From the NCBI GenBank assembly GCA_023853785.1, contig JAJIRX010000269.1, positions 1-58,583 on the forward strand: a stretch of DNA of 58,583 nt, read 5' to 3'. The stretch's first letter is position 1, and every line of letters begins with the position of its first letter. The stretch comes from Psilocybe azurescens. Taxonomy: Eukaryota; Basidiomycota; Agaricomycetes; Agaricales; Agrocybaceae. The notes under the pieces are model-generated. The model had not been told where the DNA came from. It searched no databases and saw only the letters and a program-made list of their open reading frames with translations. The position numbers and the translations under genes are program-made. This document shows, in pieces, positions 36,079-46,930 of this stretch.

Positions 36079-39000
36079 TTAAGTGAGATCAATGATATCG
36101 GGTATGACAGTATGTACTTTCTGGCAAGAAGATTGGTTTGAAGATATGGAGGGCTTCAACAGTAATTCCATCTTGACTTTGGACTTTGCCTTAGGCGCAC
36201 ATGGGAAAGTTTGTCTAGATTGGGTTTGAGGTCGAATTAGGCCGGGTAGGTCATTGTCAGATTCCGCTTCGGTGGATATATCAATTACTTCATTGCTTAT
36301 TTTCCATAGGGCAGGTGAGCGCAACCTCCCCGGCGAAGGAGACATTGGGCGACAAGCTTGCTGTGACGAAGTATGCATAAGTTTCTTTCGAGGAGATTTC
36401 TTTACTAGATCTCGAGTGTCAGATTCGGATGAGGAGCTCCAGCTTTTAGTATGCGCCTTTCTCTTCGATGGAGATGTGATACTGGAACCGGTGACTGCGA
36501 CGCTTTTGGTCCATGAAGTAGTATCATATTCGCCACAGGAAGAGTCATCAGGGTCAAGAGCAAAGGGTTTCTTTGTCGTCGAGACTTTATCGATGCTCGC
36601 TTTTTGACCGGTAGTACGAGAATGCTTGCCACATCCAGATTTGACAAGAGGATCATCAGTAGTCGCGCTCGAAGTGCCTGACGAGCCTTTCCACGTAGAT
36701 GGCCCAGACGCGTTGGACGAATAGCAAGTCGTAGAAGTAGATGCCGATGCCTTCGACGTACTGGCAGATGATTTTGAAGTCGTCTTGTTCATTGACTTGC
36801 TGACTGGGAAAAACGATTTCAGACCGCCTGTCGAGGTTGTGACTTTATCTGAAAATTTTTTCTTGTCAGATCGATGACTTCGGGCTTGGATGTAGACGTG
36901 ACGATCTCAGGTTCCGCTTCGTCGCTAGAATTGATGGCACTGTCTCTGCGCTTGGACACTGTGCTTGCCCCAAACAATAGATACGTTGGAAGCTCGTCCT
37001 CGTCCTCAGACAACGACGACGGTACCTCATAGTTGTAAATTTGCGAAGATGAAATGCTAGGTTTGGTGACAGTCTTCTTCTTGGGTTTCTCAGGCATAGG
37101 AGATGAAAAGACATCTTCAGTTTCTTCGCGAGGTTTCGCCGTGGGTTTCTTTGTCTTCTTCTTGGGTTCTTCAGACAAGTAATGGTTGTCATCGACTTCT
37201 TCATCGTCAGAGTTGCCGACAGACTTCTTCGTCTTCGTCTTCTTAGGCGCCTTTGTCGTCTTTGCTGTACTTGGTTTTGTCCCCTTCTTCGCTTCCTTCT
37301 CCGCCTTCTTCTGCACCTTTTTGTCTTCAATGTCTTTGAAGTCTTGCACTAGGCCAGGTTCCACAATCTCGACCATGCAAGCAGGCATCCACAACCGTAG
37401 ATGTGAATCTGGATGAGGTTGACCTTTACCGCGTTTCTTAGGTCCAGCGTCTTCATCTTCCTCTTCCTCGGGTTCCGAAGCCCATTCATCCTGGCCCTCT
37501 GGCTGGCGCAAACCCTGTATGCCGCCTTCTGCGAGCCGAACAAGCTGCTTGGGCGCTATTTCCACGCGATACTCCAGCAGTCCATTGGTAGATGTGTGTG
37601 TCCGCTTGTTATGGACCTTGACTATGAGCCTGTCATCTTCATCATCTTCCGATTCTGATCCAGATATATAGGTTCGTTCTGTTTCGAGGGTGAGACATGA
37701 GAAATTCTGCGCGATCATCCTTGAAGGCGTTCCACAAGATGTCGTTGCACCGTTCTTCTTCTTGCGCGGGGTATTAGGAGGGGCTCTCTCAGCGGGCTGT
37801 CTGTCATGACGATCTAAGACCGCGCGACGAAGGATACGCAAAACAATAGACTGCCACATCACGGTCCTAAATCGTTTGATTATGGCTTCCTTATAACCCC
37901 ACTCGAAATACATCTCGCACGTCGCAGCAAGTTTCGCCAGATCGGGTTCTTTGGACCAAGTCACCTGAAGATTATTACTCGCTCTTCCCATGCTTTCCGA
38001 CGTGATTGGTTTCACATAAGAGAGTAATATATCGATGTCTGGAAACTCTCGAGGAAAGGCGTTTGCCAACGCCGCCTGCTTCCTGCCCAGTTCACCCTTT
38101 GAATTGGTTCTTATCTCTTGTATGAGATCTTTCTCGCCAATGTTTAATGAATTCAGCAAGATCTTCACGGTCCAGATTGACAGCCGCATCGTAGAGCGAA
38201 TCTCCGAAGCCACACTTTGCGAGGCCGTGGGCAGTTACTTTACCGCAACGTGGTACCCCTGCAGTATGGTAATCGCCTCCAGCCATCAGGCCAATGAGTA
38301 TCATACCACCACGAGTAAGCCTCACGTCGGGATGTTCTTTAAGATCCTGGATTCGGAAGACGCGCGTATGGTTCTTGTCCTCTTTTCCAGCGGAATTAAG
38401 TGCAGGGTTGGAACGATTTCCAGAGAGCGTATTGCTGGAGCTAAAGAGATGCGAGATGTTCGTCAAGAGGCCTAGAGCTGATCTATAGACACGTACTTTC
38501 TAATGACAGTTGTGGCACCGAATAAAAAATTGTCCACATCGTCTGAAAGTACTCCATCGATCACTCCTACACGATTGAGATACGCTAGTTCCGCTTCAGC
38601 CTCTCCCGGAGCCTGGATCTGTCAGAGAATAATCCCAAATACCAGCAGAAAGAGTGCTCACCATCCTCCACTCAAACCCAAACGCCTCTATGATATTTTT
38701 CATGCCCGGTATAAGTTTATGGCTGGTCTTGTTGATCTTTTTCCCCCTCTTAACATCCGGCCGCTTCGGTCCATCAAAGACAAAAATCGGAAGAAACGTC
38801 GTGTGCATGAGTGTGGCACATCTGAAAAAAAGCGTTCGAAGAACAGGGTTTTCGCCCTCTTTTCCGTACTCCGCATGGAAAAACCAGATGCTAGCATCGA
38901 TTCCGAGACGAAACCCGCGTTTCCCGTCGGGATTGGCTTCAAAGCCTTCCTTGATCGCCAATTCTGTCAAAGAGCGGGTTTTCGCAGCAGGCCGAAGAAG

Positions 39001-39081
39001 CTGAACCGGATTTTACAGTTAGAACAAAAGGTGTTAAAGAAAGAGAGAGAGACGTACCTCCCAGAGACCAGCAACACCCAT
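36079..39081 (-). CDS. GEN1: GEN1/Yen1-type Holliday junction resolvase
   Basis: An XPG/Rad2-family nuclease that cuts four-way DNA junctions. Exon 1 is only MGVAGLWE (ATG 39081), followed by an intron to LLRPAAKTRSLTELAI. The XPG-N domain has FRLGIDASIWFFHAEYG and PIFVFDGPKRP; the XPG-I domain has APGEAEAELAYLN and GVLSDDVDNFLFGA with the acidic metal ligands; the helix-hairpin region has LIGLMAGGDYHTAGVPRCG. A chromodomain-like part (LEYRVEIAPKQLVRLAEGG, then HLRLWMPACMVEIV) follows, as in GEN1. The C-terminal half is Lys/Ser/Glu-rich and disordered. It carries three Val/Ile-Ile-Asp motifs, EVIDLT, EVIDIS and DIIDLT, the last at the very end. Frame breaks: TTT at 38130-38132 (one long) and T6 at 36856-36861 (one short); both are homopolymers. 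Confidence 0.87.
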
Positions 39082-39516
39082 TCAATAAAGAGTATAGAGA
39101 TAGTTTGTATATATATAAAGAGATATGTAGGGTATAAGCCAGACCGTGAGGGAGTAGAAGAACAACAAGCCGACTCAAGTGGCCCGACGCGCTGCTACTA
39201 TAATTGGACTACGCGATCTGTCGCCAAATTCGGAAAAGTGGTTGAAAATCCACGTGACACTAATTACATTTGGCCCCTCCTCACCAATCCCAATATTATC
39301 CCAACAGATCTCCAGACACTCGTATCTACCTTCCGAAAATCAAATAATAAAGGTATATTGGATTTAATCTGTACAAAGAGATGTGATACAGTATTGTAAA
39401 TCGGAGCTTGACACTTAACGCAGTAAAAACTCATCGATGATTCGAGATTCTCAGAAAGACAACAGACTTGCAACAACCCTAGAATACCGCAAAATTCGAC
39501 TACCTCCATTCTATTC

Positions 39517-41544
39517 CTAGAAGATCATCAGAAACACAGGTCGAATAGCGTCGTCCGTGTATACGATCGTTTCGTTCAATGATCCATTCTGACGGTCAAA
39601 AACAACCTAATAAACGTATTGATTTGGCTCTGGGATACTTCGCGCAGAAATAACAAAACTAACCGAATTGAATCCAGGAGGGCAGGACATGACCTCATTC
39701 CATCCATTGACAGCCCTAACGTTCCCAAGAACCACTTTTGAAAGAAGGATAGCCCCGGTTCCAGCACCAGTGTAGCTGAAAGCCCTGGCACGTAGATAAG
39801 ACTCCTTGAAGCTCTCATGAGAGGAGGAATTCACTTACTTGTTCGAGGCAGATGACGAATAAACGCCAGGTCCAAATCTGTAGGCATTGGTCAAGTCAGA
39901 AATTATACATGGTCGGTCGATGTGACTTACGCTCCATTGGGGTTGGCAAGCTTTGTTTTAAACGACGTCCTCAGGATCGAGCAAAGGACACAGGTGGTGT
40001 TCGCACACAACTGAGTATTGCCAGCGGTACCTAGGGTACACCCTCGCGTCGTTCCGTGATAACGGAAAACTTCATTGCCTACGCTTTTCCTATTCACCAG
40101 CAGATGAGCTATACAGCAACAGATAAAGTGTAAAATACACCGACTTGTATCTGTCATATGGCTGTAGGAAGTTTTTGTTTTCGATGATTTTATAGATCTT
40201 CTTCACAGGAGGGCACGTCGAACCTGGGTTTTTCCAGGAACTCTTGAACTTCTTTTCAACTAAAGGTTTCCACGTTGAGATACATTATCAGTTACATAAC
40301 AAGAAGACCGACCCATGTCAAACGTGGCATGGCCAACCGGGGCTTCAAGGATGAGAGGAGTAGACTTGATGGCGATCTGTTTGCATGTCTTTCCACAGAG
40401 GTGATACTTCTTGAACTTTGGTCGGCTTTTGCATAGGAGACACGCAACTTTGGCGCTGCTACGACAGTTATCGCCACATTGATTATGTCCCGGTACTTTG
40501 GGGCGACGATGGCAATACTAAAGAAGAAGATGAGGGTATGGTTGCATGCTAACTGAATGCCACATACATCACAGTTGTTTGGGTTGGAACCGCCTTTGCA
40601 GAGCTTTTCGGCGCAGGTCAGGCCACAAGTGACGTATTTACTATCGCGACAGGGCTTGACAAGACAAACCTGATTGATTATATTTGGTTAAGATGTCGGG
40701 GATGTGAGTGGCGACGGCACTGCATGCTACTCACCACACATTTTATCACCGGGGCCCGAGGTTGGGTGGGGGATTCCTGAACGATGGTCATAGTACTGCT
40801 AGTGCCTGAAGTATTGATTGTATTGTTTCTCCTCGCAGGGAAATTGTGATGATTGGATATATTGCGTCCCCGACGAGGAGTAACGGGGTGGCCACCCAAG
40901 TGTTGGGAAAGATGTTTGATATTGGCATCGGCGGATACTGAAGGGGGCGGCGATCCTGCAAGGAAAACAGGCGGGTATTGAGAAACTTGTTTGATATTGG
41001 AACTGGCGACTGCAAGGGATGGGGATGCATGCGCCGTGGTGGCAACAGCACGTGCTGCCCCTCGTCCACGGAATGAGGTTCGCGGGGTAGATGGACCAAC
41101 CACGGACGTATTTTCAGCTGAGCTCGAAGAGCTACCGGCCGTACCCAATGCCTCTTTTAAGATGGAAGCGCAAGTAAGCCCACATGTCGGGTAGCTTTTA
41201 CCGTTTCTAGAATAAGGCGGTCTCTCTTGGCAGACCTTTGAAGAGGATACAATTAATTCTTCCTCGCTCGATGTGATGTGATGACCATTTACACTCACAA
41301 TGCATGTCGAAACCCCGGGATAATATGGGGGAGGGCTATCAGTAGCTAACTGTCCGATAGTAGCTGGCTCCCAGTCGGTGGATGCATAGAAATCGTCATC
41401 TACACCTAGATCGTCATCATCGTCGCCGAGGAACTCGTCGTCGGTGTCGCCATCGCTGTTGTGATCAGCAGTACGATCGTAGACGCCGTCGGTAAGAGTA
41501 AGGCTTTCTATGGCAGGAGTAAAGTCTTCTATCTGCTTTTCCAT
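39517..41544 (-). CDS. Zinc-module PARP-like ADP-ribosyltransferase (copy A)
   Basis: The N-terminal part is acidic (an Asp run near residue 35). Then come four modules C-x2-C-x(11-15)-C-x3-C: TCI|VCQERPPY...PTCGLTC, KCV|VCLVKPC...VTCGLTC, NCD|YCHRRPK...QCGDNC and ACLLCKSRPK...LCGKTC. The bars mark phase-0 introns 41298-41236, 40734-40670 and 40567-40518. The C-terminal part follows a fungal PARP-like pattern: CPPVKKIYKI, then FRYHGTTRGCTLGTAGNTQLC, FGPGVYSSSASNK and a final SLNETIVYTDDAIRPVFLM, so the His, Tyr and Glu of the H-Y-E triad appear present. NAD+-dependent ADP-ribosyl transfer is inferred, not shown. The start ATG 41544 (MEKQIEDF) is preferred over an in-frame ATG at 41793. The junction near 40105-40135 is unclear: the intron would be under 40 bp or a base is missing. 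The stop is TAG 39519-39517. Confidence 0.72.
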
Positions 41545-42017
41545 CTCAAACGGCGTCGAGGAAGGAAGGTCAGAAGTTGCGGGCGTTGAGGATAAGGAAT
41601 GGGCGCTCGCCGAGTTGGAAGTCAATGAGGAGGGTGCTGGTTGACAGAAGGAAAGATGTGGATGACACGGGCAGGAATGAGTAACATGCCCTTTCCCATG
41701 TGTTCGTGATGGATCCCCTTTCTGAGACAACTTATGACCCCAAAGGTATTTTAGATGAGCAAAAGGCCCCTGAAAACGGCGGCATCCTGTCAAATATACT
41801 CGTAATTTGGGAAGTCATGGCATGCGTAGCTGATGGTTCGGAAGGAAAGCCTTTGTTTGTCGGCCGGCCAGACCCTTGAAAGGCAATGAGCGCCTAATTT
41901 AGGGTCACTTGACACCCCTTCTCATCTATCATCCCGGTCTTATCACTGATATCTTTCACATAGCCATGCCCACCAATCTTCCTTCTCACCATCATCAACG
42001 ACCTCCCACTATTCACC
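41545..42017. promoter_or_regulatory. Shared upstream region of the divergent PARP-like pair
   Basis: The 473 bp between the two divergent start codons must hold both promoters. No TATA box stands out; a TGGCCGGCC-like patch lies near 41860 and CT-rich tracts lie before ATG 42018. The 3' half is pyrimidine-rich on the plus strand (CACCATCATCAACGACC). Coordinated expression is inferred only from the arrangement. Confidence 0.45.
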
Positions 42018-44072
42018 ATGAAGGAACCTCTCCAACCTACTACCAAATCACAGCACAACTCGACCTCACCTCCAGCCACAGCCACAGCGGGATCTTTCGA
42101 GATCGTTGAAAGACCATCGATGTCCATGGATATCGACTCGGATGATGACTTTGGTAGCGATTTCGAGGACATGGCCGAGGATTTACCACCTCTGAACCTT
42201 GTGGATACCCTTTACACGAGGCCACCGGGATACTCATTTTCTGAAAGCTTTCCCGCTCTACCAACGTCATCTACCCCGTCTACCTCGTTGACACTGCCCC
42301 CAATACTACCCTTATCTGAAATCCAACACCCGCTGAGTTCTAGATCGCAATCGCAAGGCAGGCTGACTAAAAGCTCAACACAGTCGGATGCGTCCAGTGG
42401 TTCCTACAAACAAAAACTATGCGTGGTGAGTTCTTAATCACGTCGCATTACGTACCCTCTCTCACTGTTTGCGATCATTCACCATAGGTCTGTCGCATTC
42501 AACCTGTGTATGATGATGGAAAACATGCCTACCCTACCTGCGGAAAAAATGCTCACAAAAACTCGAATCAACGACGCCTGCCAGCTCAAACTCGAATATC
42601 ATGAGAGGAGAAATGTCGAATCCGCAAAGCTCAAGCTCAAGCCCACTGTTCTCATCCCTCTTTGGGTCGAATCAATCCGAATCGCGGCCCACAAGACAGA
42701 TCAAAATGTGTGAAGTGCGTTCCATTCCATTATCACTTTCTTACGACATCAGCTAAACACAGACCAGTTATTAGGTGTGCCACCAACGTCCCAAACATCA
42801 AAGAGGAGGCAAGATCTACCCAACATGCGGTCTTACTTGTGCCGCAAAACTACAAGCACAGACTCAAGGACCGGTAGAGATGTGCGATGTATGTTTATGC
42901 CAACCCCTCTTTTCTTTTTTTTTTTTTGTTGATCTTTATCCCGTCCCAGTTTTGCAAAAAAAAGACCCAAGGTCGTCATGAATGGCAAAATGTTTCCTCA
43001 ATGTGGTAAGACGTGTCGCGACAACGCAAAATTAGCGAGTCAGTTTCTTTTACTTCATCAATCATATCCATGATCTCTGACGGATTGCGTACAGTGAACG
43101 CTGCCATCAACTCGGCCACGTGCACATCGTGTTTGATATGCTGGAAAGCCACAAAAATGGGGGACAGCTCCGATTTTTGCTCGACCACATGTGAAGCAGC
43201 AGCAGAGAGCCGAGCCCCATACTTGATCGAACTCCCCCGCGGACATGTCGCGTTCAAGAAAGGTAATTAGATTTCTTTTTGAACTCCAAAGTCGTTTCAA
43301 GCACACTTTGATGATACGGCATTTCACAGTTGCAGATATGTATATGGAGAACTGGAAGCTAACAGGTCGAACACCACGCCGTATCAAAAAGATCTACATG
43401 GTCAAAATGAAATCCTCATCCCTCCAAAATTACGAACAATATCGGTGAGTCGCTCAACATAAGTAACCGCGACGAGCCCCTTTTCATTGCAGCATCACGG
43501 CAATCAGGAATGGAGTACAGTCTTCTGTCTTCCGGAGAAAAGGAAACGAGCAACGTGGCTGGCTCGGTCTGACACGCGAATGCGGGTTTGGGGATACAGG
43601 AAACATGGAGCCTTGTTCTTCCAACGCATGTCTTCTATGTTGCATCGTCAGGTCGACAGTCGCACCCGATAAGTTCCCAGAAGGAATCATGACAACTGCT
43701 TTACTGCCTCGGTAAATCCTATTTCATCTATACCCCTGAATTGCGTCTAATCTTTCACTTTGACTTTCGTAGAGCCACCGACGTTGCAAGTGTGGATGGC
43801 AAGAAAAGAGCTTCCAATGTCGTGTTATACGGCAAGGTCGTTCTGGGGAAAGTAGCGGAACGGTCAGATATGCTTCCTCCGCTCCCTCCCGTGGGGTCCA
43901 ATTCAGTAAGTGTTGACATTTCTTGCCTAGTATCATCGTTTGTGTTCATACTAACAGATAATAGGTTCATCTCGTTTCATATACGAGGACCGGCGTCAAA
44001 TTGGACTACCAGGAAATGGTTGTATTTGATGGGAACGCTATTCAACCACATTATCTTATCAGCTTTGAGTGA
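42018..44072 (+). CDS. Zinc-module PARP-like protein, probable pseudo-transferase (copy B)
   Basis: This paralogue of the divergent neighbour starts with a Ser/Thr-rich, acidic region (SMDIDSDDDFGSDFED). Modules follow: LCV|VCRIQPVY...PTCGKKC, MCE|VCHQRPK...PTCGLTC, CD|FCKKRPK...PQCGKTC and CLICWKAT...FCSTTC; the bars are phase-0 introns 42426-42487, 42715-42774 and 42899-42949. After RRIKKIYMVKM and YEQYR, the PARP-like part reads GNEQRGWLGLTRECGFGD where copy A has FRYHGTTRGC, so the catalytic His is Leu. It has PEGIMTTALLPR where copy A has GPGVYSSSAS, so Tyr is Met. DYQEMVVFDGNAIQPHYLI keeps the Glu. Catalysis looks lost, while the zinc modules are kept. The frame needs seven A at 42544-42549 (six seen) and seven at 42956-42963 (eight seen). 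The stop is TGA 44070-44072. Confidence 0.7.
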
Positions 44073-44555
44073 TTTTGTCCAGTTTCTTTGCTCATAATTC
44101 CCCTCCAACTCCCCTGGATGCAAATATCATTACTTACGTTTATGACGGTCGCTCAGTCCGGTATGATTTAAATTTTTCTTGTAAAGGTAGTCTAGTATTA
44201 CTGTGTAATATAGTTATTAGTCACTAGCGATAGCTCATCGTACTGGTGGGACTTGCTGAGGCTGGGTTCTAGAGGAATTTAAGCGCCCTAGGTCAAGGTC
44301 CAATCTCCGAACTAAATTCCAATCACGCCCCACGATGCACATATCGAGCTTTGCAGAACCGAACATGCCCTTCCCATGCACCGTCACATTGCCTCCTGGC
44401 AACCGCCCTCCCCATCTCATAACATCGTTACTGTAATCTCGATCGCAGGGCTGAACGCCGTCAGTCGTACTAGAGAGTTTCCTAATCCCAACTTCCGCAC
44501 CTGATCAGTACGTTTCTCCCACAGCTAAACCGACCGCACTGTTGATTCTTGTTCG

Positions 44556-45705
44556 ATGGACTCAGCCTTCCTTACTGCCATATTCGCCATTGGGGTCTCA
44601 TTCATAGTCATCGCTTCATCGCGCTGGTCCGAGAGCAGTAGCAGGCGCGTTGGACAAGGAAGCCAGTCCCCCGAAGCACACACCAGTCGCAGGACTTCTT
44701 CCAGCCAGAGTACAGCTGAGCAGCATCCCACCGTCCCTATGGCATCAGTATCAGGGAGGTACGACGAAGCTCGTCGCTCCGAGCTCAAGAGAATAGCAGA
44801 AGACACACTGGATGCTATCAAACTAGGGCGCTACGCCTTCAAAGGCGTGGACCACGATCTCAGCGTGAAAACGAAGGAGGCGGTGAAGAACACCTTGTAT
44901 TTCGAGCCTGAGTCTGAAGTTTCGCTGTGGGCGTCGACGACTCCGCCCAATGAGTCGATGGCTCCATCGCACACCCACATCTCCGTGCTGAACATCTCCA
45001 CGCTCGACGCCGCGCGCCTGCTCAACAACGCGTACAAAAACAACCCCATGGAGCACGACACCCGCACAGGGGTACTCAACTTCGCATCGGCGACAAAGCC
45101 CGGCGGGGGTTTAAGAACGGGGCCGAAGCGCAAGAAGAATCCATCGCCCGCTCGTCCACACTCTATTCGACCCTGAGAACCGACGAGGCATCCAGGTTCT
45201 ACAAACTACACAAAGCCGAGAGCGCACAGAACGCCGCAGCATATTACTCGCATGCGATCATCTACTCCCCAAGGTGATGGTATTCCGCGACGACGACGGA
45301 GAGTGGACGTACCCCTTCGATGTCGACGTGCTGAGCTGTGCCGCCGTCAACGCCGGCGAACTCAAGAAAACCCTAAACGGACCTATCAGCTCCGGGCTGG
45401 ACGTCTTCGTTGAGAAGGAGATGTCGGAGCGCATGGGACGCATTCTGTACGTCTTCGAACAGCACCGCATACGGAACATCGTCCTAGGCACGTTCGGGAC
45501 GGGAGTCTTCCGGAACAGCGTGGCCACCGTCGCGCGTATCTGGGCCCAACTGCTTATCCTCCCCGACGCACGGTTCAAACACTCCTTCGACCGCATTGTG
45601 TTCGCGATCACGGGAGGAGAGACGTTTGCGGACTTTCAGAGCGCGTTCGATGCATGGGGCCAGCACCGAGCTCCTGGACTAGGTGCTTCTCGGGTACTGG
45701 GATAG
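44556..45705 (+). CDS. Microbial-type poly(ADP-ribose) glycohydrolase (macrodomain)
   Basis: Proteins with this domain remove ADP-ribose chains. The translation has RSELKRIAEDTLDAIKLGRY, THISVLNISTLDAA, GVLNFASATKPGGG, then NGAEAQEESIARSSTLY, VMVFRDDDG, VLSCAAVNAG and NIVLGTFGTGVFRN. The GGG followed by QEE is the PARG catalytic signature, where the second Glu attacks. The frame breaks inside that signature at the G5 run 45105-45109 (one base short) and again at C4 45267-45270 (one short); both are homopolymers in conserved motifs, so sequencing error is likely. The ATG at 44556 gives an N-terminal hydrophobic helix (FLTAIFAIGVSFIVIA), suggesting a membrane anchor; an inner ATG at 44739 (MASVSGRYDEA) would give a soluble form. 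The gene lies 480 bp downstream of the PARP-like copy B on the same strand. Confidence 0.78.
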
Positions 45706-45744
45706 GATACTGAGATATGCTTTTGGATTTGATAATAAATGTAA

Positions 45745-45935
45745 CTGTATGTAAGAAACAAACCAAATTTTACTCGTCCCATGCGATATGGAGGCCTTGG
45801 GATTGGTAACGAATGTAACTTTATGTGAGGATGAAATTAAATATTACTCATCCCATACGTCGTACGATACCGGTTTCATGTGTCCATGCAATGTAAAACT
45901 TTACTCATCCCATCGTCCATTCGATTATTGATTTC
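45745..45935. repeat. Three degenerate copies of a TTTACTCATCCCAT-containing unit
   Basis: TTTACTCGTCCCATGCG, ATTACTCATCCCATACG and TTTACTCATCCCATCG occur about 70-80 bp apart (near 45768, 45850 and 45900). Two are preceded by AATGTAACTGTATG or AATGTAACTTTATG. This is a short, decayed tandem repeat just downstream of the PARG gene. Confidence 0.55.
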
Positions 45936-46614
45936 ATTGACATTTGGATTTCATGTTTGTAGGTTGAGTTTTAACCGGCTCCTTACAGTTGCGGCGTGCT
46001 AGGGGCCACTATAGCCAATCCTGTCGATCTCACTGGTTCAGAGCCAGGAAGTGTGTATCTTTACACAGGTTTCAGGAGAAAGGGCTGGTGCATTCCGAAT
46101 TCACAACGTATAGAAGCATTACAGTCGGTACTATATACATATCTGTTTACTTCCTAGCTGCAGGTTCGTGAATCACGCAAGAATCACGTAGTCAATAATT
46201 ACAATTCGTAGATCTTCAAGACACAAAGGGCTCCGTGACCAAATTTCTGCTACCATTTATGCATGAAGTATGAGAAGTACAGCAGACACTGCAAAGTAAA
46301 TCACACTGTGGGAATCTGTGCAACCGCAGGAGAATTATGATGGGGGATCCTGTTTTGCAAGAAAGGACACACATCATTACCGGAAGGATCTTGGAGTGAG
46401 ACAATGAGTTCCAGGTCAAACTGACTTTCGACATGAATAACCAGGGGCGAAAAAATCTCTGATGCAGGTGCGTGATACAATCGCAACTTGTGCGCTGCGC
46501 AATAGCGAGGGAGGTTGATGTCATCCAGAGTCAATGGAGAGTGAGTATCATGAGGAACACAAGATCATGGAAGGACTAGCGGCACATATTCGAATACTTA
46601 AATCACAGATAGAC

Positions 46615-46930
46615 ATACGGGATTAGGGAGCGAGAGCACTGGTCGGAGAACCGAGCACGGACAGGCAGTAAGAGCACAGGGCAACGATAGCACAAGACAG
46701 ACAGCAAAAGTCAACTAGAGCACAGGCAGGCAATCAAAGCCAGGGAGGACAACGAGAGCCAATCCAAGAGCACGGGCTACCGTTGTGAGCGCATCTCCTT
46801 AGTCCTGGGAGTCGAAGTCGGGAGGACTATGAGAGCCAACCCAGGAGAATGAGAACAGGAGAATGAGATCTAACCCAGGGTAATGGACTACCTCTGTGAA
46901 CACATCTCCTGGGAGTCGTACTATGGAAGA
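46615..46930. repeat. Degenerate repeat tract upstream of IMPDH
   Basis: The motif GAGCACAGG or GAGCACGG recurs (near 46634, 46650, 46675, 46719, 46768). A segment GGGCTACCGTTGTGAGCGCA...TCCTGGGAGTCGAAGTCGG (about 46774-46833) is echoed by TGGACTACCTCTGTGAACACA...TCCTGGGAGTCGTACTATGG (about 46882-46925). AACCCAGGAGAATGAGA is repeated nearby. The tract is purine-rich and non-coding as far as I can see. Confidence 0.5.

Noticed and set aside
38503..39399. Long open frame of 298 codons on the plus strand over the GEN1 N-terminus
   Set aside because: It is antisense to clearly conserved XPG-N exons and has no recognisable domain; a shadow.
46216..46534. Minus-strand frames of 77-102 codons between PARG and IMPDH
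   Set aside because: No domain, no splice support, no neighbouring exon; kept as unannotated.
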